Positions 57,849 to 64,000 of a stretch of DNA of 64,000 nt are shown here, one piece after another (the stretch's first letter is position 1; each line of letters begins with the position of its first letter). Location of the stretch: positions 62,001-126,000 of the forward strand of contig NZ_MAJS01000011.1 of NCBI RefSeq assembly GCF_001690985.1, written 5' to 3'. The notes beneath the pieces were generated by a model. The model had not been told where the DNA came from. It searched no databases and was given only the letters and a program-made list of their open reading frames with translations. Position numbers and translations under genes: made by a program. This stretch comes from Aliivibrio sp. 1S175. GTDB lineage: Bacteria > Pseudomonadota > Gammaproteobacteria > Enterobacterales > Vibrionaceae.

Positions 57849-58085
57849 GGGGTTTTCCTAGTTTTCCTAACGTTGTTACTGCCTGAATACAATCAGTATT
57901 TACTCAATTTTTTGGTAAGAATTTGTAATTATTATTTTATCTTATTGATTATCTTGTCATTAATTTCACACTCTGATTTATAAGGGAAATCAATATAAGA
58001 CATAAAATTAATAGTTGCAAATACAAATGATATTTGTTTTCATTCGCGTATTGGTGGTGTTTTATAAACTGAAATGGAATTAGAA
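57849..58085. promoter_or_regulatory. Divergent pvsA-psuA promoter region
   Basis: This AT-rich segment must drive both biosynthesis and uptake operons. It carries a strong Fur-box candidate near the psuA side (58026-58044) and a weaker one near 57936-57954 toward pvsA. Confidence 0.65.
58026..58044. promoter_or_regulatory. Fur-box candidate
   Basis: AATGATATTTGTTTTCATT matches 15 of 19 positions of the classic box AATGATAATCATTATCATT. Iron control of vibrioferrin genes by Fur is established in V. parahaemolyticus, so function here is inferred. Confidence 0.65.
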
Positions 58086-60122
58086 ATGAACATGAAATTG
58101 ACTTTATCTCCTCTTACTTTGGCTATTGGAGCTGCATTGGCCGCAACAGTCGTGACTCCTAATGTGTTGGCGGCAGAAGAGGTAACCACGAATGAAACGA
58201 TGCTAGTTATTGGTCATCAATATGAAGGTTACGCCGAACATATGCCGCAATCGGGAACGAAAACGGATGTCGAGTGGTTAGATGTGCCGCAAGCCGTCTC
58301 TGTGGTTACTAAGACAGAAATACAAGACCGCGGTGCAGTGCGTTTAGTCGATGCTCTTGATGGTGTGGCTGGGGTAAATAATACCTTAGGTGAAGGGAGC
58401 CGAGACCAATTTGTGATTCGTGGTTTTGATGCGCTTAACGACATGTATCGCGATGGCATGCGTGATGACGGGACGCTGCAATCATATCGTAGCCTGGCTA
58501 ATATCGAACGCGTTGAAGTGGTAAAAGGCCCTGCGGGTGCACTTTATGGCCGAGGCTCTGCTGGAGGCATTATTAACTTGGTGACTAAGCGGGCTAACGG
58601 CGATAATTTTACCAGCGTTAACGGCAGCGTTGGCAGTAATAGTCAATTTGTTGGGCAGATCGATAACTCAATGGCAATTACAGATAAGGTCAATGGTCGG
58701 ATCAACGTGGAATATCGACAAGCGGACTCTTATGTCGACCATGTTGACTCTAATGACTTTTTTATTGCTCCTACTATTCGAGTATTGCCTGCTGAAGGTC
58801 ATGTTATTGATTTAGATGTTGAATACGCGCATCAAGAGTTGGTGCCATATCGTGGTGTACCATCGAAAAACGGTAAGCCTGTCGATGTTTCGAGCAGTAC
58901 TTTCTTTGGTGGAACGAACGATTATCAAGAATCGGACAATATTCGACTTGCGGTTAATTACGAGTGGCAATTGAGTAATAATTGGATATGGACAAACCGT
59001 GCATCCTATAGCCATATCGAATTAGAGCAAAAAGGCACACGTCAGGGCACAGTAACAGGAGATAAAGTTTCTCAAACCGTTAACAATTTTGGCTATGACC
59101 CTCGTACCACTACGACGGTGCAATCGGAATTAGTTTGGGAAACAGAATCTAACCAAATGATGATCGGTGCCGATTATAATCAAATTAATATCGATCTCAC
59201 ATTGGCAAGTGATAAAACGCTTCCGCCGAAAGATATTTACGATCCTGTCGTTGGTCCAACGCCTGATCCGGGTTTTAAACCTTTCCGTGATAATACGACA
59301 ACGACGACTGGCGTTTATATTCAAGATGTTTACACCTTTGGGGATCTTTCTGTAATTGGTAATGTTCGCTACGACTCTATGGATCTTGAACAGCAAAAAG
59401 CGGGAGCAGCAAAAGAGAACTTAGACGATAACAAAATGAGTTACCGTGCAGGGTTGGTCTACCGCCTCAACGATGATATGTCAGTGTACGCAAGCATGGC
59501 TCGTTCATGGCAGCTACCTTACTCTGGCATTTATATTAATCCTAAATTAGCAGAGTTTTTCCATACCGATCTGAAAGAAGTGGGCGCAAAAGCTTACTTA
59601 TTAGACGATGCGTTGATGTTAAACGCAGCGATCTTCCAAATTGATCAAGAACAACCACAAACCAATGTGGACGGAGATGTTATCAACAAGATTGAAGCCC
59701 GTCATCAAGGTATTGAGTTGGAAGCGCGCGGTCAGTTTACAGATAAGTGGGATATTTCGGTGGGATACAGCTACCTAGATGCGGAAGATAAAGAAACAGG
59801 TAAAAAACCGAATGATGTTTCTGATCACCTGTTCTCACTTTGGAGTACTTATCAATTAGGTGACAACTGGCGATTGGGTGGTGGTGTGAAATACGTAGGT
59901 GACCGTTATGCGGGTAATGATGAAGCTGTAGCTTTAGGCGATTACACCACCGTCGATTTGATGGCAGCATACACTACAGGCCGTCACAAAATCCAAGCGA
60001 ATGCTTATAACGTGTTGAATGAGGAATATATTCTGGGTGCGACGAATGGCAAGTCTGGTTTGAATCAGATCGGTTACGGTGCGCCAGCAGAATTCATGCT
60101 TAGTTACGGATACCAGTTCTAA
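58086..60122 (+). CDS. psuA: PsuA-like TonB-dependent siderophore receptor
   Basis: The 678-residue receptor starts at the ATG at 58086 with GGA upstream. It has a signal peptide (cleavage near VLAA, residue 30), a plug domain (PQAVSVVTKTEIQDRGAVRLVDAL, then VEVVKGPAGALYGRGSAGGIINLVTK), and a 22-strand barrel ending in YGYQF. It imports a ferric siderophore across the outer membrane with TonB energy. PsuA is the accessory receptor ahead of pvuA in vibrios. It is transcribed away from pvsA. Confidence 0.88.
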   Translation: MNMKLTLSPLTLAIGAALAATVVTPNVLAAEEVTTNETMLVIGHQYEGYAEHMPQSGTKTDVEWLDVPQAVSVVTKTEIQDRGAVRLVDALDGVAGVNNTLGEGSRDQFVIRGFDALNDMYRDGMRDDGTLQSYRSLANIERVEVVKGPAGALYGRGSAGGIINLVTKRANGDNFTSVNGSVGSNSQFVGQIDNSMAITDKVNGRINVEYRQADSYVDHVDSNDFFIAPTIRVLPAEGHVIDLDVEYAHQELVPYRGVPSKNGKPVDVSSSTFFGGTNDYQESDNIRLAVNYEWQLSNNWIWTNRASYSHIELEQKGTRQGTVTGDKVSQTVNNFGYDPRTTTTVQSELVWETESNQMMIGADYNQINIDLTLASDKTLPPKDIYDPVVGPTPDPGFKPFRDNTTTTTGVYIQDVYTFGDLSVIGNVRYDSMDLEQQKAGAAKENLDDNKMSYRAGLVYRLNDDMSVYASMARSWQLPYSGIYINPKLAEFFHTDLKEVGAKAYLLDDALMLNAAIFQIDQEQPQTNVDGDVINKIEARHQGIELEARGQFTDKWDISVGYSYLDAEDKETGKKPNDVSDHLFSLWSTYQLGDNWRLGGGVKYVGDRYAGNDEAVALGDYTTVDLMAAYTTGRHKIQANAYNVLNEEYILGATNGKSGLNQIGYGAPAEFMLSYGYQF

Positions 60123-60161
60123 AATCATTGCCCTTAACCTGCTTATATATAGGAGATTTTC

Positions 60162-62297
60162 ATGTTTTACCAGAATTTGGACGGTAAACTTCAAATACAA
60201 CCCCAAGTACAATTTAAGCTGCGCCTGAGTGTACTTGCGGCAGCCATCGCATCAGTAACTTCCATGAATGCATTCGCTGCATCAGAACCTAAAACGACAA
60301 CTATGGAAACGATTGTCGTGACTGCGAGTTTAATCGATAACTCAGAAGTCGAGGATGTGAAAGAGTATCCGGGAGCTCGTACTGTTCTTACTAATGAGCA
60401 AATTAAAAAGACCGCTGCGCGCTCTATTGATTCAGCATTTCAAAGCGTTCCTGGAATTAAAGTTCAAGATGAAACTGGCACGGGTGTTCTACCTAACATC
60501 TCGGTGCGCGGCTTAAAAGCAAGCCGCAGTGGTCATGCTCAATTTCTAATGGATGGTGTCCCACTAACGTTGGCACCTTATGGTCACCCCGGACAGTCGA
60601 TTTTCCCTGCAACACTGTCTATGCTTGACCGAATAGATATTGTACGTGGCGGTGCTGCCGTACAGTACGGACCGAACAACGTTGGTGGTGTGATCAACTT
60701 GGTGACAAAGCCTATCCCAAACTCTTGGGAAACTGAAATCAGTAATCGCCTCACTGTATTTGAAGATGGTGATACACCACTTAACGATTTTTATTTGCGC
60801 ACCGGTGGTTGGTTAACAGATACGCTTGCATTACAACTAGAAGGTAACTTTTTAAAAGGCGAAAGTTTCCGTGAACACTCTGATACTGAGGTAAAAAACT
60901 TCCAAGCTAAAGTGCAATGGCTGATGAGTGATACTCAGGAACTACAAGCTTTCATTCAGCGCTATGATGCCGACACGCAAATGCCAGGAGCGCTATCACC
61001 AGAAGATTATAAGAATGATCGAACTCAATCAAAACGACCTTATGACGAGTACCAAGGCTCATCAACGCGTTGGAGCGTGAAATACCTGCAAGACTTGAAT
61101 ATTGCGGATAGCGCTGAATTGGAAGTGCTGACATTTGGTCATAATTCTGAACGATTCTTCCAATGGGGGTTTAATGGCGCGGGTGGTCATTGGGCGGATC
61201 CAGCATTACCCTCAACCGATATTCGTACTTCACCGCGTGAGTTTACCGTTTATGGTGTAGAACCTAAATTAGCGATGTACTTTGACAGCAACACAGTGAC
61301 GCAAAACTTAATTGTGGGTGCGCGCTACGTCAATGAAAATATCGATTACAAGCTGACTCAAACTCCAATTGCGGGTGGTGCGACAAGTGTACCTCGTGAT
61401 TGGCATCTTGATACCGATGCTTTTGCAGGTTACATCAGCAATGAAATTGGCCTATTTAATGATGCATTAAAGGTAACGCCGGGCATCCGCTACGAGTCAG
61501 TTGATATGAAATTCGATGATCTGGGTAAAGCGCAGAGTACAGATAATAAGGTAACAGAATGGTTGCCGGGTTTAACGGTGGCGTACCATCTAACGGAACA
61601 ATGGGTCGGTTATGTTAACGCACAGAAGTCTTTGCGTGCACCACAAATTGCTTATATCCGTGGTTTAGGTGAAAAGGGCAGTGAACTGGCATGGAACTAT
61701 GAACTGGGTGCTCGTTACAATCAAGATTCAACCAGTTTTAGTGCAGCACTTTATCGCATTGATTTTAAAGATCAGTTGCAATGGCAAAGTGCGACGCAAA
61801 CTTTTGATAATATTGGTAAAACGCTTCACCAAGGTATTGAAATTTCTGGTCGTTATATTCCCCAAAAACTTCAAGCTCTGAGCTTAGGTGCTAGCTATAA
61901 CTACTTGGATGCGACTATGGAAGAAGATGGCACAAATAAAGGCAATCAACTTCCTTACACATCTAAACACCAACTGAATTGGGATGCAACTTACGCCTTT
62001 ATGGGGGTAGACACTACGCTATCTGGTTACTATTTCAGTGAGGCTTACTCTGATAATGCGAACACAAGCGCTGAGGATGCAACGGGTGCGAAAGGTAAAG
62101 TACCTGCCTACATGGTATGGAATTTCAATCTAGGTTCCGATTTATATAAGGATGAAAATGGCAAGCTACGCATGAATGTCGCGGTGAACAACCTGCTTGA
62201 TGAGGATTACTATTTCCGTGGTATTGATACTAGCCCTGTAGGTCGTTATCCCGCTCCAGGACGATCTTACACTTTGGATCTAAATTACCAGTTTTAG
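60162..62297 (+). CDS. pvuA: PvuA-like TonB-dependent ferric vibrioferrin receptor
   Basis: The 711-residue receptor has AGGAG 6 bases before the ATG. An unusual 20-residue polar stretch precedes the signal core (LSVLAAAIASVTSMNAFA). The TonB box METIVVTAS and the FecA-like plug (RTVLTNEQIKKTAARSID, VRGGAAVQYGPNNVGGVINLVTK) follow, then a barrel ending LNYQF. It is the main ferric vibrioferrin receptor by position. It is more like citrate-type receptors than PsuA. Confidence 0.88.
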   Translation: MFYQNLDGKLQIQPQVQFKLRLSVLAAAIASVTSMNAFAASEPKTTTMETIVVTASLIDNSEVEDVKEYPGARTVLTNEQIKKTAARSIDSAFQSVPGIKVQDETGTGVLPNISVRGLKASRSGHAQFLMDGVPLTLAPYGHPGQSIFPATLSMLDRIDIVRGGAAVQYGPNNVGGVINLVTKPIPNSWETEISNRLTVFEDGDTPLNDFYLRTGGWLTDTLALQLEGNFLKGESFREHSDTEVKNFQAKVQWLMSDTQELQAFIQRYDADTQMPGALSPEDYKNDRTQSKRPYDEYQGSSTRWSVKYLQDLNIADSAELEVLTFGHNSERFFQWGFNGAGGHWADPALPSTDIRTSPREFTVYGVEPKLAMYFDSNTVTQNLIVGARYVNENIDYKLTQTPIAGGATSVPRDWHLDTDAFAGYISNEIGLFNDALKVTPGIRYESVDMKFDDLGKAQSTDNKVTEWLPGLTVAYHLTEQWVGYVNAQKSLRAPQIAYIRGLGEKGSELAWNYELGARYNQDSTSFSAALYRIDFKDQLQWQSATQTFDNIGKTLHQGIEISGRYIPQKLQALSLGASYNYLDATMEEDGTNKGNQLPYTSKHQLNWDATYAFMGVDTTLSGYYFSEAYSDNANTSAEDATGAKGKVPAYMVWNFNLGSDLYKDENGKLRMNVAVNNLLDEDYYFRGIDTSPVGRYPAPGRSYTLDLNYQF

Positions 62298-62327
62298 AGC
62301 GTAACTAATTGAAACTAAATATAAATA

Positions 62328-62355
62328 AAAGTCGCCAATAATAATTGGTGACTTT
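62328..62355 (+). promoter_or_regulatory. Hairpin between pvuA and pvuB
   Basis: AAAGTCGCCAAT and ATTGGTGACTTT pair over 12 bp (one G-T pair) with an AATA loop. Only three T follow, so it may be a partial terminator or a 3'-end stabiliser that lets receptor and transporter levels differ. Confidence 0.55.
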
Positions 62356-62384
62356 AACCGCTTTAGTGTTAAGGAAAATTAAAT

Positions 62385-63308
62385 ATGAAAAACAATTCTC
62401 GATTCTTGTCATTGAACGGATTGGTGGTAATTTTCACTTCATTATTTTTCAGCTTGCTCTCATTTTCGAGTTCAGCAAGCTCGCGAGTAATACAAGACGA
62501 GCAAGGTCAGTTTGAGATCGCCACAACGCCACAACGTATTGTCGTGTTGGAATTTTCATTTGTGGATGCCTTAGCTGCTGTGGGGGTTTCTCCTGTTGGT
62601 GTGGCTGACGACAATGATGCTTCGCGAGTGATTCCTGCGGTGCGTGAATTGATTCAACCATGGAAATCGGTTGGTATGCGTTCTCAACCGAGCTTAGAAG
62701 CCATTGCAGTATTAAAGCCCGAGCTGATCATTGCTGATGCTGAGCGCCATCGTACGGTCTATCAAGATTTACAACGCATCGCGCCTACACTACTGTTAAA
62801 AAGCCGAGGTGAGACTTATCAAGAGAATTTGAAGTCCGCACTCAAGATTGGAATAGCTGTTGATAGGCAATCAGAGATGGAGCTGAGAATTCAACAGCAT
62901 CAACAGGCGATGGCTGACTTCAAAAGTCATTTTTCCCTTAAGGAAACCATCCAATTTGCGGTGGTGTCGGACAAAGGTATGTGGTTACATAGCCCTGCCT
63001 CTTACGCAGGAGGAGTGCTCACCGCATTGGGCATTGCCAGTCCACTTGTTGCATCAACAGAAAAAGCGTATTTACCAACCAGTTTTGAGTTATTACTGAA
63101 AACCAACCCAGATTGGCTACTTCTAGGGGCTTATTCTCATCCGAATATTGTCGACGATTGGCGAAAAAATTCGCTATTTAATGCACTAACATCGGAGAAA
63201 AAGAAACAACTTGTCGAGGTTTCACCAGAGCTTTGGTCATTGAATCGAGGTATGTTGGCTGCTGAGCAAATAGCTCGAAATCTTGAGCAGATTTTGGATC
63301 GATCATGA
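62385..63308 (+). CDS. pvuB: PvuB-like periplasmic ferric-siderophore-binding protein
   Basis: The 307-residue protein has a signal peptide (cleavage near residue 32, after SSASS) and the FecB/BtuF layout: [28 protein letters not shown] near residue 49, [24 protein letters not shown] near 94, and a second lobe after a long helix. It captures the ferric siderophore for the inner-membrane transporter. AAGGAA precedes the ATG. Its stop overlaps the pvuC start by 4 bases. Confidence 0.9.
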   Translation: MKNNSRFLSLNGLVVIFTSLFFSLLSFSSSASSRVIQDEQGQFEIATTPQRIVVLEFSFVDALAAVGVSPVGVADDNDASRVIPAVRELIQPWKSVGMRSQPSLEAIAVLKPELIIADAERHRTVYQDLQRIAPTLLLKSRGETYQENLKSALKIGIAVDRQSEMELRIQQHQQAMADFKSHFSLKETIQFAVVSDKGMWLHSPASYAGGVLTALGIASPLVASTEKAYLPTSFELLLKTNPDWLLLGAYSHPNIVDDWRKNSLFNALTSEKKKQLVEVSPELWSLNRGMLAAEQIARNLEQILDRS

Positions 63309-64000
63309 GCTCTTTGCTGCTTTCTGGTAGTAAACTTGATATTAAGAACCAACGTCAGTCGATACTTCAGTGGCGAGGGCTCTTGTTTACGATGCTGGTA
63401 TCGAGCCTAGCGCTCTCTGGTTACATGGCTTCTATGTTGGGGTGGTCTAATTTCTCGCTAACGTTTAATGATTTGATTCAGTACTGGTTTACGTTTGATG
63501 AAAGTAATATGACTCATCAAATCTTAGCGACATTAAGAGCGCCAAGAGCTTACGCAGGATTATTGATTGGGGCGAGTTTGGCTGTTTCGGGGTTATTGAT
63601 GCAGGGATTAACGCGTAACCCGCTCGCGTCTCCTTCGATTCTCGGGATTAACGCTGGTGCCGCTTGTTTTATGGCGTTAGCCGCAATTGGTATACCTTTG
63701 GTTAGTGCAATCAATCCAATCCTTAATGCCGTTTGTGGTGCGTTATTAAGTGGTGTTACCGTGATGCTTCTCGGGGGATTTTTTTCTTCTCGTTCACATC
63801 CTTTACGTTTGATTCTGGCTGGTATTGCCATCAGCGCATTACTTGTTAGTTTAACGCGAGCGGCACTGATCCTTGCTGATGATATGGCTTATAGCGTGTT
63901 GCACTGGCTTACAGGCTCATTGTCTAGTGTGAACTCTGAACAATGGCAGCAGCTTTGGCCGCCAGTATTGATTGGTTTGATATTAGCAATGAGTCTTGCT
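63305..64000 (+). CDS. pvuC: PvuC-like FecCD permease (3' partial)
   Basis: The frame is open to the window end (232 codons). It starts at ATGAGCTC, overlapping pvuB by 4 bases. It shows the FecCD motifs [26 protein letters not shown], then [16 protein letters not shown], and membrane helices. With pvuD and pvuE, expected to follow outside the window, it forms the inner-membrane ABC importer. Confidence 0.9.
   Translation, partial: MSSLLLSGSKLDIKNQRQSILQWRGLLFTMLVSSLALSGYMASMLGWSNFSLTFNDLIQYWFTFDESNMTHQILATLRAPRAYAGLLIGASLAVSGLLMQGLTRNPLASPSILGINAGAACFMALAAIGIPLVSAINPILNAVCGALLSGVTVMLLGGFFSSRSHPLRLILAGIAISALLVSLTRAALILADDMAYSVLHWLTGSLSSVNSEQWQQLWPPVLIGLILAMSLA

Noticed and set aside
59130-59396. 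88-codon minus frame inside psuA
   Set aside because: Shadow of the receptor gene; basic, low-quality composition and no start signal.
1-64000. CRISPR array, tRNA or rRNA genes, prophage
   Set aside because: No regularly spaced repeats, cloverleaf sequences or phage genes were recognised on reading.

Overview
The window looks like chromosomal DNA of an AT-rich Vibrionaceae, most likely the Aliivibrio fischeri group. This rests on family resemblance (lolCDE, pntAB, gltS, DUF3233 autotransporter barrel, TmaR/YeeX, YceH, OFA-family transporter) and on low G+C in the core, for example 22 of 60 bases in 30181-30240. No tRNA, rRNA, CRISPR array or intact insertion sequence was seen.

Layout. 1-2955: lolC (5' end outside the window), lolD and lolE, the lipoprotein-release ABC transporter. 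3177-6929: a three-gene surface-polysaccharide locus resembling mxdABC of Shewanella: a zinc-ribbon protein with a degenerate GGDEF domain, a processive family-2 glycosyltransferase and a HlyD-like protein. 7082-10786: zwf-pgl-gnd, the oxidative pentose phosphate pathway. 11029-25754: mixed housekeeping and poorly known genes, including a YjiH-type membrane protein, an MRB1590-like ATPase, a FAD oxidoreductase, a PilZ protein, the haem-containing fatty-acid isomerase Cti, an OFA-family carboxylate transporter, a receiver-CheC protein paired with a PAS protein, TmaR and a bactofilin. 25909-33209: YceH, a GIY-YIG protein, nadE with a divergent NadD-like gene, an acyltransferase, a LysR regulator, a protein of 20-residue repeats, a cold-shock protein and a YfcZ-type protein. 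33669-38830: a TetR-type regulator followed by a TolC/HlyD/two-permease export operon without an ATPase gene. 38963-50099: OmpA-like lipoprotein, HlyU-family protein, pntAB, gltS, DUF3233 barrel, ABC exporter, COG0523 GTPase and RbgA-like GTPase.

50164-50375 is the 3' remnant of an EAL-domain gene, cut off abruptly. From 50564 to the window end lies a complete vibrioferrin (citrate-hydroxycarboxylate siderophore) biosynthesis operon, pvsABCDE on the minus strand, and divergently the uptake operon psuA-pvuA-pvuB-pvuC, which runs off the right edge. This cluster is visibly richer in G+C (31 of 60 bases in 58321-58380) and starts beside the broken EAL gene, so it reads as a transferred island. 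A Fur-box-like sequence lies in the divergent promoter region. The Pvs proteins build and export the siderophore, PsuA and PvuA take the ferric form through the outer membrane, and PvuB with PvuC (and genes beyond the window) carry it into the cell.

The parts least explained are the mxd-like locus, the repeat protein at 31826-32440, the 14-bp inverted repeat in front of pntA, and several conserved-looking genes of unknown function.
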